46,748 nucleotides of DNA, from positions 1-46,748 of the forward strand of contig CAMYYT010000007.1 in NCBI GenBank assembly GCA_947303585.1, given 5' to 3'. Both the position numbers and the translations under genes were made by a program. The notes beneath the pieces are model-generated. The model ran no database searches and was not told the DNA's origin. It saw only the letters and a list, made by a program, of their open reading frames with translations. The stretch comes from an uncultured Pseudomonadota bacterium (GTDB lineage Bacteria; Pseudomonadota; Alphaproteobacteria; Rs-D84). Positions 37,978 through 46,748 of this stretch are shown in pieces. The first letter of the stretch is position 1, and the number at the start of each line of letters is the position of its first letter.

Positions 37978-39552
37978 ATGCGTAACGGATTATCAAAAGA
38001 TTTAATAGCACGTGTATTGGGAAATGCACCAAAATATACAATTGATGAATTAGAAGCGAAATTTCCACCACGTGATTTGAAAGAGGGTGCTTTTGTCACC
38101 CGTTTTGCGCCAAGTCCGACTGGTTTTATGCATATTGGAAATTTATACAGCGTGTTGATTGATTTTAAATTAGCGCAACAGTCAAATGGTGTTTTTATGT
38201 TGCGTATTGAAGACACAGATACCAAGCGTGAAGTAGAAGGTGCGGTAGATGTCGTAAAAAGCGCGATGTCCAGTTTTGGTTTTAAGTATAACAATGATGA
38301 AAAATATGGTCCTTATTACCAATCAAAACGTAAAGATATTTATCATAGTGTTGCTGCGTATTTATTGGAAAAAGGATTGGCATATCCTTGCTTTCTAAAA
38401 CCAGAAGAAATGGATGAAATTCGCAAAAAACAAACTGCTGCTGGTTTTGCAACTGGCATTTATGGTGAATTCGCGCGCGACAGGGATATAAGCGAAGAAG
38501 ACATAATTAAACATTTGGATAATGGTGAAATACCATCGATTCGTCTTTATTCTAATGGAAATCCGAACAATAGAATTTTTTGTAAAGATGCGGTACGTGG
38601 TTCTGTATCTTTTCCAGAAAATAATGAAGATTTGGTTTTAATTAAATCAAATGATGGTTTGCCAACATATCATTTTGCGCATTTATGTGATGATCATTTT
38701 ATGCATACAACACATGTTGTTCGTGGTGAAGAATGGTTGCCGTCATTGCCATTGCATTATCAATTGTTTCGCACGATGGGGTGGACGCCACCTCTTTATA
38801 TCCATACATCAACATTGGATAAAATTGACGCTGAAACCGGTAAACAAAGAAAAATGTCTAAACGTAAGGATCCAGAGTTTAATGTCTCGTTTTTCTTGGC
38901 AGAAGGTTGGCCAACAGATGCTGTGATTGAATATTTGGGAAATATTTTGGCGTCTGGTTATGAAGAAGCAAAATTAAAGGGACAAGTGAAAACTTTTTGG
39001 GATTATGAGATGAAACCAAAAAAGATTCCTATGTCAGGTGCATTGTTTGATATGAAAAAATTGGAATGGTGGGCCAAAGAATATATTGCCACATTACCAG
39101 TTGATGTTTTGGTTAAAAATGTTGTCGATTGGGCAAATAAATATGGTGATGAAACACATAAAAAACAAGTTGCCGATGTTAAATATTTAACAGCCGTGTT
39201 ATCTATTGAACGCGACAATATTAAACGTATACGCAAAGATTTTATTACTTGGAAACAAACACTAAGCGAAGTTTCTTATTTCTGGGATTTCTTGTTCACA
39301 CCGAATCGCGAATATCCGTATAACAAAGATGCTTTGCGTGAATTTATTGCGACATATGATGAAAATGATGATAAAGACACATGGTGGCAAAAAATTGTCT
39401 ATACGGCGGAAAAACTGGGGTTAAAGCCAGGCGAAGTTGCTATGAATTTGCGTGTTGCAATGACAGGACGCACTAATACGCCAGATTTGTATTCGTTGAT
39501 GTCTGTGTTGGGGGGCGCGCGTGTAAAAGAAAGAATAAATACTGTGTTGTAA
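37978..39552 (+). CDS. gltX: Glutamate--tRNA ligase (long, Clostridia-like form)
   Basis: VTRFAPSPTGFMHIGNLYSVLIDFKLAQQSNGVFMLRIEDTDTKREVEGAVD; KRKMSKRKDPE KMSK motif. Confidence 0.95.
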   Translation: MRNGLSKDLIARVLGNAPKYTIDELEAKFPPRDLKEGAFVTRFAPSPTGFMHIGNLYSVLIDFKLAQQSNGVFMLRIEDTDTKREVEGAVDVVKSAMSSFGFKYNNDEKYGPYYQSKRKDIYHSVAAYLLEKGLAYPCFLKPEEMDEIRKKQTAAGFATGIYGEFARDRDISEEDIIKHLDNGEIPSIRLYSNGNPNNRIFCKDAVRGSVSFPENNEDLVLIKSNDGLPTYHFAHLCDDHFMHTTHVVRGEEWLPSLPLHYQLFRTMGWTPPLYIHTSTLDKIDAETGKQRKMSKRKDPEFNVSFFLAEGWPTDAVIEYLGNILASGYEEAKLKGQVKTFWDYEMKPKKIPMSGALFDMKKLEWWAKEYIATLPVDVLVKNVVDWANKYGDETHKKQVADVKYLTAVLSIERDNIKRIRKDFITWKQTLSEVSYFWDFLFTPNREYPYNKDALREFIATYDENDDKDTWWQKIVYTAEKLGLKPGEVAMNLRVAMTGRTNTPDLYSLMSVLGGARVKERINTVL

Positions 39553-39582
39553 AAATATGTTGAAAGGAAAGGATGGAAAAAA

Positions 39583-40359
39583 ATGACTAAAAATAAAAAA
39601 GTTATTAAGCAAAAGTTGCGCGAAGTAAAAAAGAATAAACACGCGTATGGTTTATTAAAGGTTTTACAAGCCACAGGTTTGTTTCGTTGGGAAAGACCAT
39701 CAACTAAGTCTGAAGAAGTATTGAATATTTTAACCCATGGTATTGGTATCGGGCTTGCTATGGCGGCGCTTTGTTTGTTAGTTGCGTTTGCTGTGGTTTA
39801 TCATAATGTTTGGGCTATTGTTGCGTGTTCTATATTTGGGTTGACTATGTTTACTTTGTATTTTGGGTCGACTATGTGTCATGCAATGATTGGGGAAAAA
39901 AGTGAATGTTTCTTTGAGGTGTGGGATTCAATCGCTATCTATGCGTTGATAGCCGGGACTTACACACCGTTTTTATTGGTGAATTTGAATTGCTGTGGGC
40001 ATACTGCGTTGGGATGGTCTATGTTCGGGATTTTGTGGGCGATTGTGATTTTTGGTGCAATTATGAAAATACATAATCCGCATAACCAACCAAAATGGAT
40101 GGTTGCGTTGTATTTGATTATGGGTTGGGCATTGCTTTGGATTTTACCGGCAATGATAGAAACAATTTCACCGCGTGGTATGTGGTTTGTTTTGGCGGGC
40201 GGACTTTCTTATTCTGTCGGGGTTATATTCTATCTTTGGCGTAAATTAAAGTTTGCACATGTGCTTTGGCATCTGTTCGTGATTGGGGGCAGTGTGTGTT
40301 TCTTTTTTGCTGTGCTGTTTGGTTCTATAATAGATTTTGCACAAAAGTGTATACAATAG
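39583..40359 (+). CDS. Hemolysin III / PAQR family membrane protein
   Basis: EEVLNILTHGIGIGLAMAALCLL, TLYFGSTMCHAM, DSIAIYALIAGTYTPF, KLKFAHVLWHLFVIGGSV. Confidence 0.9.
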   Translation: MTKNKKVIKQKLREVKKNKHAYGLLKVLQATGLFRWERPSTKSEEVLNILTHGIGIGLAMAALCLLVAFAVVYHNVWAIVACSIFGLTMFTLYFGSTMCHAMIGEKSECFFEVWDSIAIYALIAGTYTPFLLVNLNCCGHTALGWSMFGILWAIVIFGAIMKIHNPHNQPKWMVALYLIMGWALLWILPAMIETISPRGMWFVLAGGLSYSVGVIFYLWRKLKFAHVLWHLFVIGGSVCFFFAVLFGSIIDFAQKCIQ

Positions 40360-40386
40360 AAAAACCGCCGTATAGGCGGTTTTTTA
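40360..40386. terminator. Bidirectional terminator between convergent genes
   Basis: AAAAACCGCC gtata GGCGGTTTTTT. Confidence 0.85.
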
Positions 40387-41709
40387 ATCAAATGGATTTT
40401 CGTCTTTTTTGTATTCAATTATAATGGGTAAATGCTCCAAGTGAAGTGCAGTAGCAATACCACGACGAAGATAACGCGTATAAGATTCTGGGATATCGCT
40501 TGCCCCACCAACATTGATTGTGATTTTGAACGGATGATGACCGGTTTGACGCGCAAATTTAATCTTCATTGGACGTTTTAAGCGAGACATAGGCGGTTGT
40601 CTGTCGTTAACTAATTTTTCAATTATGCGGTTAATTAAACTGGTTGGAGTATCTGCATTAGATAAATCCCATTGTTCGTAAATGCGTTTGAAAAGATTTT
40701 GGACTCCTGTGCCTTTTTCGGCGGATACAGCAAGAATCAATGGTTTAATGATTTGATGAAATGAATTAGAAAATTGATGTTTTAATTTTAATAACTTGTC
40801 TTCGCGTTCTATTTCATCTACTAAATCCCATTTGTTAAGTGCGACACATAATATTTTACCAGCGTTATATACGCGCGCAGCGATAGATAAAGCTTGGTTT
40901 TCGATATTTTTGGTTGCATCTACTATTAAAATCACTATGTCAGATTTTTCAATAGCATCCAAAGATTTTAAAGCAGATAAAGTTTCCACATCGTCTGTGA
41001 CCCCAGCTTTGCGACGTAAACCCGCAGTATCCATTAAAACAATATCTCTCCCATAAAAGTGCGTTGGTATTTTTACTGTATCGCGTGTAATGCCCGGAGC
41101 GTCCATGACTATTTGACGTTTTTCGCCCAAGACGCGATTTACAAAAGTGGATTTTCCAACATTTGGTTGACCCAAAATTGCGATTTTAATTTTATTGTCA
41201 GAATTGTCGTATACGGTAGATTCTGCCGTATACAGATTATCTATGAATTCATAAATGTCGTCAAATCCGCGTTTGTGTTCTGCGGATATCATTACTGGTT
41301 CTCCAAAACCAAGTTTATAAAAATCGTGAATATCACTTAACCTTTTTGTTGATTCGGTTTTGTTGATTAAAAGCAGGGCAGGCGCTTTGGTTTTTTTGTG
41401 AACTAATTTTGCCCATTCAATATCCATCGGTGTTAAACCAGCGCGTCCATCTACCACAAATAATATAGCGTCTGCGTTTGATATAGCATTTATTGCGATA
41501 TCTGTCGAATCGTGTGCGATTCCTGATTTTGCGTTTTCAAGTCCAGCGGTATCAAACAAAGTCCATGGACGGCCAGGGATGTTACCAGAAACCATATCAC
41601 GTGTGACACCGGGACGGTCGTGAACCAACGCGTCGCGTGAATTTGTCAGGGCATTAAACAAAGTCGATTTGCCTGTATTAGGACGACCAACGATAACTAT
41701 TTTTTTCAT
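40384..41709 (-). CDS. der: Ribosome biogenesis GTPase Der/EngA
   Basis: Two G domains: IVIVGRPNTGKSTLFNALTN and IAILGQPNVGKSTFVNRVLG; KH-like C-terminus. Confidence 0.96.
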   Translation of the reverse strand: MKKIVIVGRPNTGKSTLFNALTNSRDALVHDRPGVTRDMVSGNIPGRPWTLFDTAGLENAKSGIAHDSTDIAINAISNADAILFVVDGRAGLTPMDIEWAKLVHKKTKAPALLLINKTESTKRLSDIHDFYKLGFGEPVMISAEHKRGFDDIYEFIDNLYTAESTVYDNSDNKIKIAILGQPNVGKSTFVNRVLGEKRQIVMDAPGITRDTVKIPTHFYGRDIVLMDTAGLRRKAGVTDDVETLSALKSLDAIEKSDIVILIVDATKNIENQALSIAARVYNAGKILCVALNKWDLVDEIEREDKLLKLKHQFSNSFHQIIKPLILAVSAEKGTGVQNLFKRIYEQWDLSNADTPTSLINRIIEKLVNDRQPPMSRLKRPMKIKFARQTGHHPFKITINVGGASDIPESYTRYLRRGIATALHLEHLPIIIEYKKDENPFD

Positions 41710-41776
41710 ATTTTTTTCCATTGATTTTTTATAATTATAAAGCAAAATTATAAATAATCAAATAAAGGGGTAAAAA

Positions 41777-42373
41777 ATGAAAGCAAAGAAAAAAAATTGG
41801 CTGGTGAAACTGGGAAGTATTTTCTTTCGTCCTAAGCATTTTTTTACCCGCATAGTTGCAGATGGACAAATCGAAGACGCTATGTTGAATGCTTTTCTTT
41901 GGGGGCTGGTAGGGGGCATTTTAGTTTTGATTATGAATTTAATTCGTGGCGATTTGTTTACGATATATTCTATTTTCAAAGCAATTATTATTTATCCTGT
42001 GTTGGCAGTTATGTTATTGTTTGTTTTTGCTGGTTTGATGATGTTGGTGTCAGAAATAACCAGCGGGGATAGAGATTGGGAAATAGCGGTCAAAGGTATT
42101 GCTTCTATATTCTTTATTTATCCGTTTGCGATGCTTTTAAATGCGTTTGCGTTTGATTGTGTTTCTATGTGGACCATAAGTGTGTTCACAGATTTATATA
42201 TGGCTTTCTTGCTTTATAATATAGCCGTCTATTGTATGCATGGCAAACGCATAAGTGTTGTGTTTGTTGTTATTGTGTGTTTGGTTTTGTTGGCGTGTCT
42301 TTACATGTCAGATTATAGAACAGTTTGGTTCTTGATAAAGAATATTCCTGCTGCGTTGACTTGTTTAGGCTAG
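41777..42373 (+). CDS. YIP1-like multi-TM membrane protein
   Basis: IFFRPKHFFTRIVADGQIEDAMLNAFLWGLVGGIL plus several TM segments. Confidence 0.6.
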   Translation: MKAKKKNWLVKLGSIFFRPKHFFTRIVADGQIEDAMLNAFLWGLVGGILVLIMNLIRGDLFTIYSIFKAIIIYPVLAVMLLFVFAGLMMLVSEITSGDRDWEIAVKGIASIFFIYPFAMLLNAFAFDCVSMWTISVFTDLYMAFLLYNIAVYCMHGKRISVVFVVIVCLVLLACLYMSDYRTVWFLIKNIPAALTCLG

Positions 42374-42377
42374 GACT

Positions 42378-43418
42378 TTAAAATCCTGCTTTGATACCAA
42401 CGGCAAAAAACGGCGTTGCGTCAGTTACGCCTGCTGACATAAATACACTGGTGTATTTAGCATATTTGTATCTGAATGAAGCTAAAAATGTATGAAGGTA
42501 ATCACCGTCTAATTTTTCATTTGTGATTTTATCGTGGTGTGACCAAACTTTTGTGTCTGAAAACAGGTAATTAAATGATACACTGCTTTGTAAAAAATCG
42601 TAACTTACACCAGAACCCAAAACAAGACCGTCTGCAGTCTTAGTAATGGGGTCTTTGTCATAAATCAGACGGGCAGAAGTCCCGATAACAAAGCTGTTGT
42701 ATTGCAAATTTATACCTGTTGCAATTTGTCCGCGCCAATCAGCTGTCACGCTTGGAGAATAAGAATTTTCTTCGTATCCATGTGGTTTCGCCATATAAGA
42801 AATCGCCAAAGAATAAGCCGCTTTTAATTTACCATAAGGTTGTTTTAATTTAAGTGCTGTGTCCAAGGCGTAATCATAATCATCGCCGCCGCCTGCAACA
42901 GAAAATCCGTATTGACCGTAATCTGTATAATTTGTGGCCAAATTAAGACGTAAACTTTCGTGACCTGTGGTCGCAGTTGTGTCAGAAATTAAAACCTGTT
43001 TCAAGTCCAATTTTTTATACAAAATGGATTTATCATTGATTCTCAAATAACCCACGTCAGGTAACCCCAGACCCATTTTTCTAGCAATAGAATGAGTTAA
43101 ACCAAGTTCAGCGCGTCCCAGATTTCTGTCTTCTAATAATACAAAAGCATCATGAACATATTCTTTGTCTTCTACGCAATCTGCATCAATAGAATAAACG
43201 GCACCGATTCGTTGCGTGCGGTTAAAATAATAAGAAACTTGTCCCTTTATATCCCAGTCGTTGATAAAAATAGGCTTTTCTTTTTTAGGTTCCAGAAAGC
43301 CCACCATGCCGTCGCCGTCGATTTGAAATTTCCAATTGTTTGTTTGGTATTCAATAGCATGCACATTGACCGATACAATGCAAAGTAAAACGATAAGAGA
43401 TATTTTTTTTATGTTCAT
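42378..43418 (-). CDS. Porin-like outer-membrane beta-barrel
   Basis: Signal peptide ISLIVLLCIVSVNVHA, alternating strand pattern, C-terminal GIKAGF. Confidence 0.75.
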   Translation of the reverse strand: MNIKKISLIVLLCIVSVNVHAIEYQTNNWKFQIDGDGMVGFLEPKKEKPIFINDWDIKGQVSYYFNRTQRIGAVYSIDADCVEDKEYVHDAFVLLEDRNLGRAELGLTHSIARKMGLGLPDVGYLRINDKSILYKKLDLKQVLISDTTATTGHESLRLNLATNYTDYGQYGFSVAGGGDDYDYALDTALKLKQPYGKLKAAYSLAISYMAKPHGYEENSYSPSVTADWRGQIATGINLQYNSFVIGTSARLIYDKDPITKTADGLVLGSGVSYDFLQSSVSFNYLFSDTKVWSHHDKITNEKLDGDYLHTFLASFRYKYAKYTSVFMSAGVTDATPFFAVGIKAGF

Positions 43419-43422
43419 GGCT

Positions 43423-44352
43423 TTATTCTTCTTTGATTAGTTTAGGTGTATTTGATTCTTCAAGAATCGCTTCTTTTAATTTATTGAATGCCCGTTCTTC
43501 TATTTGGCGAACACGTTCACGTGAAATTCCGTATTTTTGCGAGAGAGCCTCTAATGTTGCAACAGGGTCAGACAGACGGCGTGCCGCTAGTATTTCGCGG
43601 TCGCGTTCTGGCAGATTTGATAAGTGTTTTTTTAATAATTCATAGCCGCGTCTTTTGAATTCAAGTTGTTCCAGATTTTCTTCGATGTTTATTTTGGAAT
43701 CCGCCATATTTGATAAAATATCTTTTGAATCTGAATCGGTATTAAGAGGTGCGTTCAAAGACACATCACGTGCAGACATCCGCGTGGACATGCGTTCTAC
43801 GTCACTTTCTGGAACATCCAGATATTCAGCAATTTGTTTGGTTTGTTCGTCGCTTAAATTATTGTCCATTATGCCAAGAGCGCGTTTTGCACGCGTAAGG
43901 TTAAAGAATACGCGTTTTTGATTTGCAGAATTACCCAATTTTACAATTGACCAATTATTAAGGATGGTTTCGTATATTTCAGCCTTAATCCAAAACATCG
44001 CGTATGTAGAAAAACGAAAACCGCGTTCGGGGTCGAATTTTTGCAAAGCCTGCATCAGTCCCATATTACCACTGGCGATTAAATCTGATACCGGCAGACC
44101 ATAATTTTTAAAATCATAAGCCACAGAAACAACCAAACGTAAATGGGATGCCACCAGTTTTTCGGCAGCAGTATTATCATGCTCTTTGACCCATTTTGAT
44201 GCGTATTCATATTCTTGTTCGGCTGATAAAATAGGGAATTTTTGAATTTCGTTTATGTATTTTGCCAAACTTACATCATCGCCAGCCCCATAAACCGGTG
44301 TTATGGAATTTGTTTTGGTGGACGGCAAAGTTGTCTTGATTTGCTTTTTCAT
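43423..44352 (-). CDS. rpoH: RNA polymerase sigma factor RpoH (sigma-32)
   Basis: YINEIQKFPILSAEQEYEYASKW, LVVSVAYDFKNYGLPVSDLIASGNMGLMQALQKFDPERGFRFSTYAMFWIKAEI, SRERVRQIEERAFNKLK. Confidence 0.95.
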   Translation of the reverse strand: MKKQIKTTLPSTKTNSITPVYGAGDDVSLAKYINEIQKFPILSAEQEYEYASKWVKEHDNTAAEKLVASHLRLVVSVAYDFKNYGLPVSDLIASGNMGLMQALQKFDPERGFRFSTYAMFWIKAEIYETILNNWSIVKLGNSANQKRVFFNLTRAKRALGIMDNNLSDEQTKQIAEYLDVPESDVERMSTRMSARDVSLNAPLNTDSDSKDILSNMADSKINIEENLEQLEFKRRGYELLKKHLSNLPERDREILAARRLSDPVATLEALSQKYGISRERVRQIEERAFNKLKEAILEESNTPKLIKEE

Positions 44353-44406
44353 AACTTTTATAGTATAGCAAGAAAATAGAAATTATCAAGCACAGGAGAT
44401 TTTATT

Positions 44407-45060
44407 ATGGCAAGTATTTTGGAAAGAAATAAAAATATTAAACAACCAGTAAAGAAAACTCGCGAAGAATATGCTGAAGACGCTCTGTATCGCGAAGTCT
44501 GGGAAGATGTCAGCAATGAAAAAACGCAACAGTTTTTGAAAAAATATTGGCGTCATATTGTGGCGGCTGTGTTGGTTGTGATGTTTTGTGTTTGTGCTTT
44601 CCAATTGGGAACGCGTATGTATAACGCATCAAGAATTGCGCGCGCCCAGGCTTATGAAGAAGCTGTGGCAAATGTGGATGCGAATGCGCTGGCGAATCTT
44701 GCAAAAGATTCTTCGGGGGCAACATCTGATTTGGCGCTTTTTCAATCTTATTTGATTGATAAAAATATTGCTAAATTGGAAAATTTGGCGAACAACGGTC
44801 ATACTCGCGATTTCAAAGATTTGGCACTTTTACATCTGGCAACTATCAATGGCGATAAAATGGGTGTGGAAGAATTTGTAAAATCTTTATCAAGTATGGA
44901 TACTAAAAAATCTCCGTTCTTTTATACTTCGCGTTTGATGGTCGCACAGAAATATTTGGCAAATGGGGATCGTGAAAATGCCGATAAAATTTTAGATATG
45001 ATTATCAATGACAAAGATGCCCCAGCAAGCATTTCTGCAACTGCACAAACATTGAAATAG
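44407..45060 (+). CDS. YfgM-like TPR membrane protein
   Basis: EVWEDVSNEKTQQFLKKYWRHIVAAVLVVMFCVCAFQLGTRMY then TPR-like helices. Confidence 0.7.
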   Translation: MASILERNKNIKQPVKKTREEYAEDALYREVWEDVSNEKTQQFLKKYWRHIVAAVLVVMFCVCAFQLGTRMYNASRIARAQAYEEAVANVDANALANLAKDSSGATSDLALFQSYLIDKNIAKLENLANNGHTRDFKDLALLHLATINGDKMGVEEFVKSLSSMDTKKSPFFYTSRLMVAQKYLANGDRENADKILDMIINDKDAPASISATAQTLK

Positions 45061-45061
45061 G

Positions 45062-45799
45062 GTGGTAGTTTTGAAAAAAATATATTTGTTTTTGATTGTT
45101 ATTTTGGGGTTGGGCGCGTGTTCAAAGCACGACCCAATATTGCCGGGTGTTCGACATGATATTTTCGATTCGAATGATATAACAATTGAAAACAAAGAAG
45201 TTCCTGATTTGTCCAATGTGGCAAAACATATATCTGGGGATGAAAAGTGCGATTATCGCCAAGACAGTTCTAATACTGTGTGGGACGGCGATAAAAAATT
45301 GTTTTCTGGATTCAGTGGGGATAATTTTGTAAAAAGTGCGCAATCGCCCGTATGCGATGGACAGTATATTTATACAGGGCTTTCCTCTGGTGAAGTTATT
45401 AAATTAAACAAAAACGGAAAGTTGATTTGGATGGCAGATGTCTTTCGCGCTAGTAATATGATGGGCGGGGCATCTGTGGTTGATATTGTCGCGCATGTGG
45501 GGTTGGACGGAAAATATGTGTATGCAGGTGGATTGGGCGACGCATTTTGCAAATTGAATGCGAACAGCGGAAATAAAATTTGGTGTTTAGAAATATCTGT
45601 TCCGGTTGATTTTATAATCGTTGATGATTTTTCTTTTGTTGTCGGTGGTGATAATAATTTGTATGCCATTGATAACAAAAATGGTTCTGTGTATTGGAAA
45701 ACAGAAATTAAAAAACAAAAAAAGCCTGTCTTTGAAGATGGAATAATTCGTGTTGGCAAAGAAAAAATAAATTACAAAGATGGGTCGATTGAAAAATAA
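45062..45799 (+). CDS. Short BamB-like PQQ-repeat lipoprotein (start uncertain; TTG 45071 possible)
   Basis: Lipobox VILGLGAC; GKLIWMADVF, GGLGDAFCKLNANSGNKIWCLEISV, NLYAIDNKNGSVYWKTEI PQQ-like blades. Confidence 0.7.
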   Translation: MVVLKKIYLFLIVILGLGACSKHDPILPGVRHDIFDSNDITIENKEVPDLSNVAKHISGDEKCDYRQDSSNTVWDGDKKLFSGFSGDNFVKSAQSPVCDGQYIYTGLSSGEVIKLNKNGKLIWMADVFRASNMMGGASVVDIVAHVGLDGKYVYAGGLGDAFCKLNANSGNKIWCLEISVPVDFIIVDDFSFVVGGDNNLYAIDNKNGSVYWKTEIKKQKKPVFEDGIIRVGKEKINYKDGSIEK

Positions 45800-45810
45800 A
45801 TTTTTTCCAC

Positions 45811-45839
45811 TTGTATCAAAATCGCAAAAATGTTAGAAT
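45811..45839 (+). promoter_or_regulatory. Putative sigma70-type promoter of the AC-repeat gene
   Basis: TTGTAT (45811-45816), 17-nt spacer, TAGAAT (45834-45839). Confidence 0.55.
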
Positions 45840-45880
45840 AGAATCACAAAGGAAAACGAACCAACAAGGGGGGAAGGAAA

Positions 45881-46724
45881 ATGAACAAAAAATTTGACAA
45901 ATCGGCTGAAACCCGCAGAAATCTACACACACACACACACACACACAGATAGTTTCCTTAAAAGCCTAAAACAAATCGGAACGATTTGTTTTACATTTTC
46001 CTTTTTAATATTCCCGAATTTTGCATCAGCCGAAAATATACCAACAACCAACCCGGGATGTACAACAACCGTTTTGGGTGCGCAAAATATTGCAAATGGC
46101 AGCGCCGCTTTGGAGCCAGACTTCAGCGCCAACACAATAAATACAACATGGTATAACAACGGAACAGCAATGACGGTAGATTCCGCATATCAATCATGTA
46201 CATACGATGCGGTACTTACACCCCCAACCCCAGATGCCAGACCAGGTTATGAATTTAACGGATGGAAGATACGTCCAGAATGTAAAATCCCGTCAACAGA
46301 CGTAAGTAACAATGGTAATGCATACGTAGCAAAATCGTTAAGTAACGGAAGCGATTCTACATACGGTGGTGCGACAGCGACAACATACGGAATAACACAA
46401 CCCGGGGAATGGGGTGTATCATGGTCCAATGGTGATAAAGTGACAGGTGTTGCGTTGTGTAGTCGAACAAGTGGAACATGGGCAACCACAGGTACACCAG
46501 ACGAAACAGGAGGCAACAGAGCACAATATTGTTGGTGCAAAGTAACACATTATACCGCAAATAACGCACAGCAATGTAGTTTGTTGTCCCCTGCGTGGGT
46601 GTATCGCAACAACGGCGGTTCAGCTGTCGCTTGCCGTAGCCAGTGTGCGCAAAGCTGCGCCGGCGCTGTCCTGGACGGTTCCGATTTCCGTGCGGCGTTA
46701 TTTACAGGTTTGGTCGCACAATAA
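45881..46724 (+). CDS. Secreted Cys-rich surface protein; out of frame with its best ATG (45881) because of an AC tract; the open frame runs 45894-46724
   Basis: AAGGGGGGAAGGaaaATG at 45881 gives MNKKFDKSAETRRNLHTHTHTHR-stop; other frame gives signal FLKSLKQIGTICFTFSFLIFPNFASA then RPGYEFNGWKI and C-terminal CWCKVTHYTANNAQQC...CRSQCAQSC. Confidence 0.7.
45901..45927 (+). repeat. Copy 2 of shared leader ATCGGCTGAAACCCGCAGAAATCTACA
   Basis: 27-nt exact match to 17575-17601. Confidence 0.85.
45925..45947 (+). repeat. Dinucleotide microsatellite (AC)11A near the 5' end of a coding region
   Basis: Uninterrupted ACACAC... tract of 23 nt. Confidence 0.95.
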
Positions 46725-46728
46725 TAAG

Positions 46729-46748
46729 TTTCTTTCCCCAAGAAAGAA
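46729..46748 (+). terminator. Possible terminator hairpin at window end
   Basis: TTTCTT tcccc AAGAAA after the stop codon; anything downstream lies outside the window. Confidence 0.3.

Noticed and set aside
1-46748. CRISPR array, transposase/IS or prophage
   Set aside because: No regularly spaced repeats, transposase motifs or phage structural proteins recognised on either strand.

Overview
AT-rich, gene-dense bacterial chromosomal window. The protein families (Ros/MucR regulator, RpoH, Lol system, TlyA, outer-membrane barrels) suggest a low-GC, probably host-associated uncultured alphaproteobacterium; that taxonomy is inference only. The backbone is housekeeping: tRNA-Met (partial), alkD-like, tlyA, tRNA-Thr, aspS, asmA-like, uvrB, tsaE, ftsQ/ftsA, lolC/E-lolD, ftsK, rarA, mucR-like, lnt, trmB, gltX, der, rpoH, and yfgM-like/bamB-like genes. 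An accessory block at about 16.3-24.4 kb holds secreted Cys-rich or giant modular proteins. The observations most worth a second look are: (1) a 27-nt leader, identical in two places (17575 and 45901), that is open in two frames, runs into a CA-repeat and sits at the start of signal-peptide proteins; at 45925-45947 the (AC)11A tract puts the best ATG/RBS out of frame with a 276-codon ORF, so the gene looks phase-variable and currently OFF; (2) a single ORF fusing divergent FtsA to ribulose-phosphate 3-epimerase; (3) a single ORF fusing YbeY to Lnt; (4) a consensus T-box antiterminator upstream of aspS, which would be unusual in a proteobacterium; (5) a Clostridia-like long-form GltX; (6) a giant modular secreted protein with repeated NKVDNV linkers and an ADP-ribosyltransferase-like YHGT segment. 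No CRISPR array, transposase or prophage was recognised. All calls come from reading the sequence and supplied ORFs; no database search or folding program was run.
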